DNA of 64,000 nucleotides from Arsenophonus endosymbiont of Aleurodicus floccissimus (GTDB lineage Bacteria; Pseudomonadota; Gammaproteobacteria; Enterobacterales; Enterobacteriaceae): NCBI RefSeq assembly GCF_900343025.1, contig NZ_OUND01000001.1, positions 1,054,001 to 1,118,000 of the forward strand, read 5' to 3'. Shown piece by piece: positions 32,033 to 40,970 of this stretch (position 1 is its first letter; each line of letters starts with the position of its first letter). The notes under the pieces were generated by a model. It saw only the letters and a program-made list of their open reading frames with translations, ran no database searches and was not told where the DNA came from. The position numbers and the translations under genes were made by a program.

Positions 32033-33482
32033 TATTTATCCTTACTCTTAGTGCTATCTGCTGTTAACGTTGTGTTATCCACCGTAAATTTTGTACTATC
32101 GGCGGTTAAGACTTTGGGTCGGTAACAGAGGTTTTGTAGTTAACATTTGAAACCTACCCTACCGCTTCTGTTCTGTGTTTACGCCAATTAATAAAACGTT
32201 CAGCTCGAATCGCAACGCTGTTGGTCTGGAACATAGAAACCAACTGAGCACCTTTGCCTGTTTTACTGTTGTTGGTAGGCTGATCTTCCATCTCTAATGA
32301 GGCTTCACGGCTCGCTTCAATAACAACTTGGCCGTCATCAGCTAGGTAAATATCTGAAGAATTTACTAAAATAAGATTAGTACCCACATATTGCGAAACA
32401 ATTGCCGGGAATCCTTGGAATGTGCCTCCTAATAAGGTCAGCTCAGGGTACATTTTTTGACCGAGTGGATTTTTCATTTTCGATAGTGCAAGTGGTGCCG
32501 TCATTGATGACATGAGCCACACACCGTTGGTGGGTGTTAGATTCGCATTGATAAAGGCCTCAAATAGCAGTTCAACGTCTGCTTCTGGATTTCCCGTTGA
32601 TTTTATTGCGGTGACATCATTTGTGATGGAGGCGGGTGATACACCTGCAACTTCTGCTTTTGTAGGATTAATAAAATCCCTATCAATACGTTCAATAATG
32701 GCGGCAGCTAAAGCATTTCGCACTAACAGGTGAGCTGAAGGAGTGCTAAATCTAACAAGTTCATCTGTTAATACTGCAATATTAGCGACTTTAGCAAAAC
32801 CTAACGTAATTGATTTAAAATCTACTTTAGTTAATGGCTTGAGTGCTGCTTGTCCTACCCAATATCCATTACCGCCACTAATTTAGCCAGTAATACGAAC
32901 ATTGAAAGAAACGTTAAATAAAGACGGAATGATTCCTGTGCCGAATTGCCAAATAATGGTTTTGGGACGTAAAAATTCGATGAAATCATCCACAAAAGTT
33001 TTATAATCAACCAGTGCACCAGCCCAATCTGGGTCTGTTGTTGTTCCAGCACTTACCGCCGCTTTTAAAACATTTTGAATGCGTGGCTGCTCTGGATATT
33101 TCGCTTTCGCAATCTCTAACGCTTGATGGGTATTTTCTTTAGCGGATGCTAAACATTTTACATGGCGTGCAAACTCAATGCCTGGAGCGAGTTTCTCATC
33201 TGCTTTAACAATGCCGGAACGACTACGCACTGCGTCTAAGATTTATTTTTGAGTGTTATCAACGGGTTTTGCGGTTTTAATCTGCGTATCTTGAATTTCA
33301 CGCAATCGTGATAAATGTGCATCAACCGATTTGATTTCTGCCGTTAGGTTGTCGTAGTTTTCTGACTCTTCTTGGTCAAGTGTGCGGCCTTCTTCGGCGG
33401 CTTTATTCATGATGTCTAAACGAGCAGCATCGTTAGCCGAGCGCTTAGATTCAAATGATTTTATTTGTTCAGCGATAGTCAT
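32032..33482 (-). pseudogene. HK97-type major capsid protein with in-frame stops
   Basis: One frame runs from 33482 to 32130 without indels. Residues 1-80 are the delta/scaffold domain (MTIAEQIKSFESKRSAND, coiled coil). The shell domain follows: KTIIWQFGTGIIPSLFNVS, GGNGYWVGQAALKPLTKVD, KSITLGFAKVANIAVLTDE, NGVWLMSSMTAPLALSKMKN, YVGTNLILVNSSDIYLADDG, AERFINWRKHRTEAVG. TAA stops at 33243 (QKEILD expected) and 32883, and TAG at 32154. After one more shift a tail LTADSTKFTVDNTT, LTADSTKSKDK ends at 32032. Prohead protease precedes it. Confidence 0.93.
32035..32109 (-). repeat. Seven-residue repeat tail, copy in the capsid gene
   Basis: The minus strand encodes LTADSTK, FTVDNTT and LTADSTK in 21-base units, closely similar at DNA level to 27513-27587. 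Both copies lie at the extreme 3' end of a major structural gene. Confidence 0.8.
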
Positions 33483-33537
33483 CTGACTTTCCTTTTTATT
33501 GATTGATGCTGAAACGCCAGCTTTTAAATTTGATAAT

Positions 33538-34054
33538 TTATTTTTTTTGCCTAGTGCTGCCGGACGAGGCAGGTGGGGTGAATAATAATTTTATGGTTTG
33601 AATATTACATTCTGCGTTAGCAGGAATAGTGACAGCGAAAAGTTCATTCCATTGCCATTTTGTAAAGTGAATGCCGCCTTCATCAATGAAGCTATACTCA
33701 AGCGGTCTAAAACCGATAAAAAACCCTTTTACAAGCCCAGACTTGATTGATTCCCAGGCTTCTTCAAGCCTTGCTGATAACCTTGAGGGTGATGCTAATC
33801 TGGCTAATTTTGCTTTGACTTCAATGCTAGCTTTTGTAACTTTGGCCTCTAGCACTTCACCTATCGGTTCGTCCTGATTGTGTTGCCATAGCAGAAGATA
33901 GCAGAAGGATAGGCAACGTAAATACTCCATCATATGGATTGACAATATCGCCGTAAGAATCTGTCGAGGGTGTGGTTGCAACACTGGTTATTTCCCTTTT
34001 ATCTTCATTGACGGATTTTATCGTCAGAAGACTATAGGAACGTTTATCTTGCAT
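33538..34054 (-). pseudogene. HK97-family prohead protease, frameshifted and lacking the catalytic serine
   Basis: Serine protease that matures the prohead. ATG 34054: MQDKRSYSLLTIKSVNEDK, REITSVATTPSTDSYGD, then a 10-bp tandem duplication shifts the frame; the rest reads WQHNQDEPIGEVLEAKVTK (catalytic His), ARLEEAWESIKSGLVKG, FFIGFRPLEYSFIDEGGI, FAVTIPANAECNIQTIK. In the family the segment is G-x-S-I-G-F; here Phe replaces the nucleophilic Ser (GFFIGF, about 33712). So it is dead twice over. Confidence 0.88.
33888..33907 (+). repeat. 10-bp tandem duplication in the protease gene
   Basis: ATAGCAGAAG occurs twice head to tail. Removing one copy restores the protease frame (PILLLWQHNQDEP), so this is the cause of the frameshift. 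Confidence 0.93.
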
Positions 34055-34109
34055 AACGACTCCAGAAAAACCACGTTAACACGAGGTTTTCATTAAAATA
34101 AGATATTGA

Positions 34110-35807
34110 TTAAACGAAGAAGACTTTATATTCTTTTTTTGCGGGTTCTAGATTTAACGCCATCAGTGAAATGGCATTAAAGAGCGCAATTAGCGGGTCA
34201 ATTTTTGCCCTACCGCTGGCTTGTTTTGTGATTAATATGGCATTGTCTTTTGGCTCAATACGAGCGTTACTCACGCACCAGTTCATCATCGACTGTTCTG
34301 CGTGGATTAAACGCTTCTTCTGCTAATTTGCATTCTGCAGTTTGAATGGCGCCACCTAATCGCCATCCCTGCGGATATACCGACAATACTTTCCTGTGGT
34401 ATTCCTCACTGAACAATTTCATCTAAAATTCCACCAATTCCCTACTGGATCGACACCGATTTTATCGAATAATCCATATTGATAAATATATTCAACAATA
34501 TTTGCTAGTGCGCGCGTTGTCATCACCTACCTGTTTCACTAAAGTGAAATCCCCTTCTTTTTCAAAATCAAGTAGTTTTGTAGCTTCACTTTTACGTCGT
34601 TCAAGAACAGAATTGTGTCCCCAGGCATAGGACCATGACAGCCATTTTCGCGTGTCTTTGCAGCGACCAACAATAGACAATCCCAGAAGGTCATCAAGCC
34701 CACCGCCGTCGATACCCATCGTCACAACCTCAGAACAATTAAGTAACGTCTCCAATGTCAATTCGCTATCAGATTGTTGTGACCAAAAATCCGCGCCTGC
34801 CCAGCGATCAGATCGCAATGCTAATCCAATTTCCACATTCGCATGCTTGGCTAAAAATCCCCTAAAGGATGCTTCACCACTTTCTTTTGGCTTTTGATAT
34901 TCTCGATTTAAAAAAACCTTATCAACGGAATAACCTAAATTAGGATTAACCATTGCAATATTCTCAAGCAACAGATGCTCACCCTTTTCTACCATCTCAG
35001 TAGGGTGTTCAAAAATAACGGGTAAAAAATGTGGATCATATATTTTGCCGTCACGAACATCACAGGCATACTGCAATTTCTGTTTAAATACTCCTGATGG
35101 AGGTTCATTTAATTGCGTAGTAGTGTAAATGACAAATCCTTCAGGGCGTGAAGCTAGCCCCCCCCAATCGCCTCACGTAACATGTCTTCGGCTTTATCCT
35201 GTTTTCCAAATAGCCATAATTCATCAATCAGCGTGCCTACGGATTTGATACCAGATACTGTATTCGGATCAGTAGACACAACCTTTAACGTTGTGTTTGT
35301 GTTGCGATGGGTAATTGTTCTGATATGTGTTTGTACTTGAAGCAGATCATTTAAATCATCCTCATACCTGACCCCATCTCTAGCGGGGTTAAACGCATTG
35401 TTCGCCACTTAAACTGTCGGGGCAATAATGGTATAGCCTGCCGCCTCTCGCCAATTCAGCAATAAGGCGGTCATCATGATTCCCGCCGCTAACGTGGATT
35501 TACTATTTTTCTTAGGTATCAATATAAAAACTTCGGTGATATGTCTTCTGCCTGTTTTAACATTGTAGGAGCCCAAAAGTGCTGCAACTAAATCAAACAC
35601 CCATTGAGCGCACGATTCGCCAAATGTAGGGCTATTCGGTGCATCAACAATCTTTAACTGTTTAAAAATATCAAGGGCTTGCTCGGCCTGTTCAGGATAA
35701 ATCGGCTTAGGAATGATTGAGAACCCCTGTTTTATACGCTCAGCCCAATCTGTACAAGCGGTTGACCACTGTTCCATAATTTTCAAACCTTGTTTTCGCG
35801 TAATCAA
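34110..35807 (-). pseudogene. Terminase large subunit, several breaks
   Basis: DNA-packaging motor of about 565 residues, HK97/Terminase_1 type. ATPase part: QWVFDLVAALLGSYNVKTGR, FILIPKKNSKSTLAAGIMM (Walker A region), IAPTV then TAA (TVEVANN expected), SGIKSVGTLIDELWLFGK (Walker B). Nuclease part: VVTMGIDGGGLDDLLGLSIV, NIVEYIYQYGLFDKIGVDPV, EEAFNPRRTVDDELV, GRAKIDPLIALFNAISLMA. A G8 run at 35159 shifts the frame; further breaks near 34505, 34415, 34310 and 34260. End TAA at 34110. It follows terS but is separated from it by an opposite-strand gene set. Confidence 0.93.
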
Positions 35808-35883
35808 CCGCTTTTAAGTTATTAATACCTGATTATTTAGCCACCTCAGACAGCGGTGGCTTCATCGTTCCCCAACGATTGAA

Positions 35884-35895
35884 ATCATGTATAAT
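35884..35895 (+). promoter_or_regulatory. Possible promoter for the opposite-strand gene set
   Basis: TATAAT at 35890-35895 preceded directly by TG gives a strong -10 element. No good -35 box is seen. It lies about 35 bases before the first small frame with AAGGA at 35919-35923. Just upstream (35840-35861) is a GCCACC/GGTGGC hairpin that may separate it from terL. Confidence 0.45.
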
Positions 35896-35929
35896 CAATT
35901 AACCCCAACGAACTGAAAAAGGATTAAAT

Positions 35930-35998
35930 ATGCGAAATTTTTGTCATTTTTATCTTAAATGTTATCGCTATTTATCTGATGATTTTGAAGAGAAATAA
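35930..35998 (+). CDS. 22-residue small frame leading the SLATT-like gene
   Basis: MRNFCHFYLKCYRYLSDDFEEK with AAGGA seven bases upstream. Its TAA almost touches the next ATG. It may be a leader peptide for coupling. No homolog recognised; coding status uncertain. Confidence 0.35.
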   Translation: MRNFCHFYLKCYRYLSDDFEEK

Positions 35999-36040
35999 AT
36001 GCCTAAAAAGCTCAGACCTAAACTAAATCAAAAGAAATAA
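35999..36040 (+). CDS. 13-residue basic small frame
   Basis: MPKKLRPKLNQKK begins one base after the stop of the 22-residue frame and ends four bases before the next ATG. Six of 13 residues are Lys or Arg. Possibly only a translated spacer. Confidence 0.25.
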   Translation: MPKKLRPKLNQKK

Positions 36041-36044
36041 CACT

Positions 36045-36495
36045 ATGAACCGTCATAATATAATTTTTGATATTAATTATTCTTACTACTTAGAAGAAAT
36101 GTTTAGCACCTTAACGGGACATAGATAAATTGATATCTGTGATTTTGTTTATATTGGGTGGTTCAGTTTTTACACCCTTTTCAAATTTGCTTTTATTTGG
36201 TGTCTTTGTTTCATGCCTTTCTGTCATTCGGTATTTCTACGACTACGCTAAACATTCATGTTTTTCAAATATACAGGCCAAGAGATATCTCGCATTAATT
36301 TATAATGAATCAACTCTAAGTGATGATGAATTACACCAGAAATTTAATGAATTACAAAAATCAGATACTAAATGCTATGGCATTCTTGCTAATGCAGCTT
36401 ATAAAAGGACATCAATTAAACTTGGATTGGATGATCACACCAAGTTAACCAAACTTAAATCGATTTTTGCATGTTTTGCCGTTGATTTGCCTTAA
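36045..36495 (+). pseudogene. SLATT-like two-helix membrane protein, frameshifted
   Basis: Start ATG 36045: MNRHNIIFDINYSYYLEEMF, STLTGH. Two bases appear lost near 36120; the next frame gives IDKLISVILFILGGSVF and LLLFGVFVSCLSVIRYFYDY (two adjacent membrane helices), then a cytoplasmic helix AKHSCFSNIQAKRYLALIYN, an acidic stretch TLSDDELHQKFNELQKSD, and ANAAYKRTSIKLGLDD. This is the layout of SLATT proteins, putative pore-forming effectors linked to nucleotide-signal defence systems. About 150 residues. It lies on the strand opposite to terS and terL with its own signals, like a moron. The domain call is by architecture only. Confidence 0.5.
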
Positions 36496-36581
36496 ATCAT
36501 AGTCTTTTTGACAGCCGCTGAACAACGAGGCTTTACGGCGTATTGGTAAGCCCTTTTTTAATGTTTTAATAATGGTGTTGG

Positions 36582-37003
36582 TTAATGCTGTAAATCGATT
36601 AACGGTTGCGCTTTCTCTGCTTTTAACTCTTTTTTCCCGGATCATCTAGCTTTCTATGAATATACGGTGCTAATTTAGCTGCTGCGTCTAATGCCAGTTT
36701 TGGATCCGTATTAATATGCTTTGTCATAATCAACGTCATCACGTCAACAGGATCTTCCAGATTTTTATTCAGGTTTGCCGTCGTATTCTGTTGCGAAATG
36801 TTGACCCCGAAAGTCAACATTTTTAGATAGTTCATGACATCGGGATCTTTAGCTAAATGACTACCCTTTGATATTGTGCTTTTTTCGCTGTAACCCTCGT
36901 CAATAGCGGCTTCTCGCGGATTTTTACCCGCACGTAATGCCTCAGCAAATTTCTTTTTTTTATTGTTAGCATATCGTTTTTTCACAAATGTTGATCTTTT
37001 CAA
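36582..37003 (-). pseudogene. Terminase small subunit, late frameshift
   Basis: MKRSTFVKKRYANNKKKKFA, EALRAGKNPREAAIDEGYSE (helix-turn-helix for DNA recognition), KDPDVMNYLKMLTFG, DPKLALDAAAKLAPYIHRKL. The open frame ends at 36623 (GKKS); one more A in the A6 run would give KELKAEKAQPLIDLQH to 36582. Only the last 18 residues are affected, so function may survive. HNH gene upstream fits the HNH-terS-terL order of HK97-like phages. Confidence 0.85.
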
Positions 37004-37092
37004 AATCGAAATTTTTTCTCTGAATGAGAGGACGGGAGGTTTTTTAAAGTAGGGCGGTTAACCTTTTCGACATCCCCCACACTGTTTTATAT

Positions 37093-37401
37093 TTAAAAAC
37101 AATGGTTTATCAAATCCATTTTTGTCTTTCACTGATGGCAACCGTCTTCGCATATGCAAAGGATTTGACAGTTTTCAATGGTATCCGCACCCCTTTTGAA
37201 CAACGGGATGATATGATCAAGCTCAAATCCTGATGGGTAATCGACTAGCGACCACACCGCGCAGTGCGGGTTGTCTTTCCATATGTTAAGTCGACGCTTT
37301 TGCAGCTGATACCCAGTAATACGTCGATTGCTAACATGATAGGGTTTAACAGCCGTGTTATTTAATATCATCAATCTTGGCTTTAACATATTAAGTTTCA
37401 T
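37093..37401 (-). pseudogene. HNH endonuclease, in-frame TGA near the end
   Basis: Phage HNH nucleases beside terS assist DNA packaging. From 37401: LQKRRLNIWKDNPHCAVWSL, YPSGFELDHIIPLFKRGAD (HNH core DHIIPLF), NTIENCQILCICEDGCHQ-type end (DTIENCQILC), then TGA at 37129 and KTKMDLINHCF in the same frame to 37093. Arginine is likely in place of the stop (CGA to TGA). The core motif is before the stop, so some activity might remain. Confidence 0.85.
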
Positions 37402-37628
37402 TTTATTTTCTCGTTAAATAAATAATACTGGTTACTATCCAGCCGCAGTAAGCACTGATAAAATTAATGATAGTTAAACTTCTGTTTAACCATTTAATTG
37501 ATTTTGTCTCATCATTAAAGTTTTTAACCTATTGATTATTTGTAGCTAAATGGTAGCCAACCTGTTAAACCACCACATAACAAACCAAAAATAAACGTAA
37601 TTATTGGATAAAGGAGCCACCAATATTC

Positions 37629-38025
37629 ATGAATGATTTGATAAAAATCCTGCAACTTTACTCACCTCTGATTAGTTTATTAACATTTTTCCTGGGGTTA
37701 TATATTGGTAACAAACACGCAATTGGTAGAGACAAAAGACAGGAATTTAATGGGCGTGCTGAACCCCATAATTGACTATTTTGATTATATGCAGTCATGG
37801 TTTGAACGACGGGGTTTTACTACTGCATTCCTCTTACCAGAATCCGCCATAACATGCTTAATGCGCCGGTTATCTAAAAGACAACAGAAACGCTTCGAAG
37901 CGTTAATTTGTCAATATCAATCGACTTTTAATCAGCTCAAACATGAAAAATCCAGAACGGATGAGGCATACAATTTATTATTAAAACAGGTGGCAGATAT
38001 AAAACTATTTTTACGCTTAAAATAA
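37629..38025 (+). pseudogene. Phage membrane-anchored protein of unknown function, frameshifted
   Basis: ATG 37629 with AAAGGAG at 37609-37615: MNDLIKILQLYSPLISLLTF is a membrane anchor, then GLYIGNKHAIGRDKRQEFN. After a shift near 37755: VLNPIIDYFDYMQSWFERRG, MRRLSKRQQKRFEALICQYQ, LLLKQVADIKLFLRLK. Total about 131 residues. It faces the late genes. The 226-base gap to the HNH gene (37402-37628) holds no clear gene, only a weak minus-strand hydrophobic frame (YPIITFIFGLLCGGLTGWL). Confidence 0.6.
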
Positions 38026-38047
38026 ATCAAAATTAGCCACAGTTCAG

Positions 38048-38233
38048 TCATATCGGCTTCGCTGGTGACAACTCACCCTCATCAAACCAGCCATCAACAC
38101 CACGACCGTCTGCTGCCAGGTAATCGACATAATATTGATTATTCATATTGGCGTATTCAGCACGGCCTTTGATATGACCTTCTTCACCATTGATAGTAAT
38201 TTGAACGACTTGACCTAATTCATGTTTAAACAT
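38048..38233 (-). CDS. Small conserved phage protein
   Basis: 61 residues from ATG 38233: MFKHELGQVVQITINGEEGH, IKGRAEYANMNNQYYVDYLA, ending DGWFDEGELSPAKPI. It looks like a small beta-barrel (KOW-like strands). The upstream extension of the frame is not conserved-looking. It follows the spanin genes on the same strand. Function unknown. Confidence 0.6.
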   Translation of the reverse strand: MFKHELGQVVQITINGEEGHIKGRAEYANMNNQYYVDYLAADGRGVDGWFDEGELSPAKPI

Positions 38234-38246
38234 ATTGCTTTTCCTT

Positions 38247-38691
38247 TTAATGGAATTGACACTGTGTTTTGATGTACTGCTGTAAATATTCCACCTGCTT
38301 TTTGTTCTCAACTATCATCTCCCGTAGACGGAAATAATCCTGTCGAGCTGATGGACTAAGTTTTGCGGTGGCTTCATCATGTCGGCTCTGGGAGAGGTAG
38401 TGGTTTGGGGTGTTGAACACACGGCGTTGACGCGCAACCGCTTGTTGCCAGCACGCCAGCATCATACAGCCTGGCAATTTCAGCTTTGGCATTATTGAGT
38501 TCCTTAGTCTGTTGAATATCAAGTTGGTGCAAATCTTCCAGCTCTTGTTGGTACAATTTCCCCACTTCAATTTTCTCACGATATTGCTGTTTTAGCGTTT
38601 GGTATTGCGTTTTCAGATTTTGATAGTTTGATAAATAAATCATCAACCCAACAATAATTATCAGGATAGGGATGTAAGGTCGCCATAACAT
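38247..38691 (-). pseudogene. Rz-like inner-membrane spanin, frameshifted
   Basis: Rz links the inner membrane to the lipoprotein Rz1 and breaks the outer membrane at lysis. ATG 38691: MLWRPYIPILIIIVGLMIYL is the anchor, then a coiled coil (TQYQTLKQQYREKIEVGKLY, LNNAKAEIARLYDA). After about 38460 the natural frame is NKRLRVNAVCSTPQTTT, and later ATAKLSPSARQDYFRLREMI, YLQQYIKTQCQFH. Two indels are needed. The first also breaks the embedded Rz1 gene. Confidence 0.85.
38377..38492 (-). pseudogene. Rz1-like outer-membrane spanin lipoprotein embedded in Rz
   Basis: ATG 38492 in a different frame inside Rz gives MPKLKLPGCMMLA; after the shared indel near 38460 the frame with LATSGCASTPCVQHPKPLPL, PEPT follows and stops at 38377. 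LATSGC is a lipobox, and the mature part is short and proline-rich, as in Rz1. Nested Rz/Rz1 pairs are standard in lambdoid phages. Confidence 0.75.
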
Positions 38692-38692
38692 A

Positions 38693-39150
38693 TTATACTC
38701 CCCGTATATTGCTTTCAAACAACGCTTTCTCTTCCTGACGACGTTTTAATAATCCAGATGAAATAATTTTTTTTCCTTTACGTGTCACATAACACCATCT
38801 TGGAAATTGATTAGCCGCCCCCGGGTAATCCCCCACATTCAGTTTTTTCAGTAACGTCGATGTGGTAAATGCGCCAATTCCAATATTAAAAACGAGTGAG
38901 CACAACACATCGAACTGCGTCTGAGTTATCAGTACGGTAATTAAGCTATTGAGCCATTCAACAATCGGTGCAATATCTTTATACAAGAAAATCTCGCCTG
39001 TTCGGGGGTGATAACATCACCTTTCTTGACGTTGCTTGTGTGTCCATAGCCGATAGTCCACTGTTCAGCACTACAACGGTAAGCGTGGAGCTTTAGTCCT
39101 TCAAATTCCTTTATTCGTGCTATTCCTTCAGAACTAATATCCATGTTCAC
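38693..39150 (-). pseudogene. GH24 muramidase (endolysin), frameshifted
   Basis: T4-lysozyme-type endolysin. First part: GIARIKEFEGLKLHAYRC (catalytic Glu in KEFEG), WTIGYGHTSNVKKGDVITPE. Second part, in another frame from about 38990: WLNSLITVLITQTQFDVLCS, LVFNIGIGAFTTSTLLKKLN, FPRWCYVTRKGKKIISSGLL, KRRQEEKALF. Starts are GTG 39150 or ATG 39144, overlapping the holin stop. The usual length of about 150 residues is reached when both parts are joined. Confidence 0.9.
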
Positions 39151-39488
39151 TTCTTGTTTTTACGTTTAATAAACACGTTTATACGGGCGCGAATATAATC
39201 CGTTCCCACGTAACCGATATAAATCGCTAACACCTGCGGTGGGCCATCGGGAAATGTTATTCCTAATAGTGTTTCGATGAAATTCAGTAACGGTTTAGCA
39301 AAAAAGCCAATGTGCTACACGACAGCGAGTCTAACATCCGACGACTCCAGGAAGACTTAAGCCATGCGTTACGTAAAAACGAAAAAATAGCGGCGATAAT
39401 GGCGTAACCAAAATCCGTTTAATTGTAGCGGATCCACGCCAACAGAGCAACCCACATCCCGGTTTTTTTCAGACATTTTCATTGTCAT
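39147..39488 (-). pseudogene. Lambda-type holin family protein, several shifts
   Basis: ATG 39488 MTMKMSEKN, then in shifted frames GMWVALLAWIR, YAIIAAIFSFLRNAWLKSSW, SLSCSTLAFFAKPLLNFIET, LLGITFPDGPPQVLAIYIGY, VGTDYIRARINVFIKRKNKK. Three membrane helices and a basic tail fit phage_holin_2. It is directly upstream of the endolysin (4-base overlap), the usual holin-endolysin-Rz order. At least three indels. Confidence 0.82.
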
Positions 39489-39551
39489 TATTTTTAGAGT
39501 TTGATGATGAGAGGCAACATCATGTCGCCCCCTTGGTTTGTTTTTGATTGA

Positions 39552-40023
39552 TTAAGACAATTGCCAGTGCTGTGCTGGAACACCATTACAAGCCTGTGCC
39601 ACAAGGAAATTATTTAGCCCCCTTGCAGTCAGGCAGTGATCGGTTGCCAGATTCTTAATTTCGAGGCCAGTTTTCAACCCTGCCGTCCAACGTTGTTTCT
39701 CATCATTAAAATCACATTTGGCAATTTCCACCGTGAAGTCATTTGTCGTGGTCATGCACTTATCATCTTTAAGCTGAAAATAGCAGAAAGTCACCGGTTC
39801 CGGTGAGGGTTTTGGACAAGGTAATAGAAGCGCCAGCTTTGCCTGTAGACCTTCGCCATCGGCAGCACAATTGCGACCATTGGCTATATTAGGCGCACCA
39901 TATGTTTCCGTAATGACTTTTGCCTGATGAATGTCATCCGCCGTCACACTTTTTGACGCTAGCGTCGTAATAGGGGTTATCAGTGTAAAAGCTAAAAAGT
40001 AGTGTACGATTAATTTTTCGCAT
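39552..40023 (-). CDS. Secreted ricin-B-type lectin, possible prophage toxin subunit
   Basis: The protein carries a hydrophobic secretion signal (LIVHYFLAFTLITPITTLAS) and a mature part of about 130 residues. The C-terminal 80 residues look like a beta-trefoil ricin-type lectin repeat: paired cysteines, LEIKNLATDHCLTARGLNN, and two QxW motifs (QRW and QHW, the second at the end QHWQLS). The open frame extends upstream to 40079; ATG 40021-40023 with AAGGA before it would give MRKLIVHYFLAF if one A were removed from the A5 run, so a one-base insertion may affect the start. It lies between the Q-like gene and the holin, where lambdoid phages carry toxin cargo. Target unknown. Confidence 0.6.
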
Positions 40024-40262
40024 AAAGATATCCTTTTTTTAAAAATAAAGAGATTCATCAGGCCACAGAATTTTATCAATCGATGACGTAGGCCTGAAAG
40101 CCTGACAGCGATTAAACGGAAAGGAAGCCAACCGCCTTACTCGTTTTGATTATTGAATGTATGAGTATTGCGGTGCCGTAAAAAGCGAGGTGAGCAAAAA
40201 ATAATTAATTGAGGTTTTATTTATCAGTTTACATTTGTACGTAAAAATTCATCATGCGCATT

Positions 40263-40696
40263 TTAGCATACCTTTTGCGTGCGCACTAGTGTTTGATAAC
40301 TATTTGTATGATATTTGTACAATACGTCAATATCTAATTGAATATCAATGGATTTAAGGCATCCTAAAATAAATCCTTCCGCAATTTGCATTCTTTCTCT
40401 GATTTCACCGTCACGCACTTTGAACTTTCGCGCAATGGCACGCTTGGATATCCCTCTGATGTAATAATCCTCAATGTAACTCAATTCTCTCGCCATACCC
40501 ACCATCTTAAGGCGACTGGCGCACACATCAATCACTAGCACATCCCCATCACTGCACGATAAGCGATTTGCGCCTGTAAACGGGGCATGAGGCGATTAAA
40601 GCCCGATGCCACTGACAACCAGCTCACCACCGCATACGGATTACCCGCACACTAACCGCCCCAGTGTAAAAGTATTTTCTCAATATTTCTGCTCAT
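40263..40696 (-). pseudogene. Q-like late antiterminator (DUF1133-like), disrupted
   Basis: From ATG 40696: MSRNIEKILLHWGG, TAG, NPYAVVSWLSVASGFNRLMP, LQAQIAYRAV; after a shift near 40545, CASRLKMVGMARELSYIEDY, YIRGISKRAIARKFKVRDGE (helix-turn-helix), IREREMQIAEGF-like helix. Size and position before the lysis/late genes fit a late-gene activator. The family name is by resemblance only. The 184 bases between it and the lectin gene could hold the late promoter; nothing clear is seen. Confidence 0.65.
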
Positions 40697-40796
40697 GATC
40701 TTTTCGCTCCGTTAAAAGTGTGAAAGCGTGGAGGTGACACTTAAAATACCTATCAGCCACCCACATTAAGCCTTACAGCATCTACATCTTTACAAA

Positions 40797-40909
40797 AAAG
40801 GTGGGAGGTGGCAGATACTTTAAACATATATAATACGTATATTATATAACAAAATATTACGTTATCTCGTACGTAATAACTTAAAACAAGCAGCACCTAC
40901 CACCTTTTC
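40797..40909. repeat. Inverted repeats between the Q-like and primase genes
   Basis: AAAAGGTGGGAGGTGGCAG near 40797 is mirrored by GCACCTACCACCTTTTCTTG near 40889. Between them are nested AT-rich palindromes (ATATAATACGTATATTATAT; ATTACG/CGTAAT). The 270-base gap is otherwise empty. It could be a replication origin or a transcription control site; not proven. Confidence 0.45.
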
Positions 40910-40970
40910 TTGTAGCTCTTCGCATTTTTCTAACGCTATACGTATTTCTTCGTTTGTTAATTTTCTTTTT

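Noticed and set aside
21534-33243. Stop-codon recoding in the prophage (TAA or TAG read as sense)
   Set aside because: All three stop codons occur inside frames, host genes show them too, and true gene ends use the same codons. No suppressor tRNA gene is visible. Point mutation is simpler.
40797-40909. Replication origin with iterons
   Set aside because: Inverted repeats are clear but no set of direct iterons is seen, so I list only the repeats.
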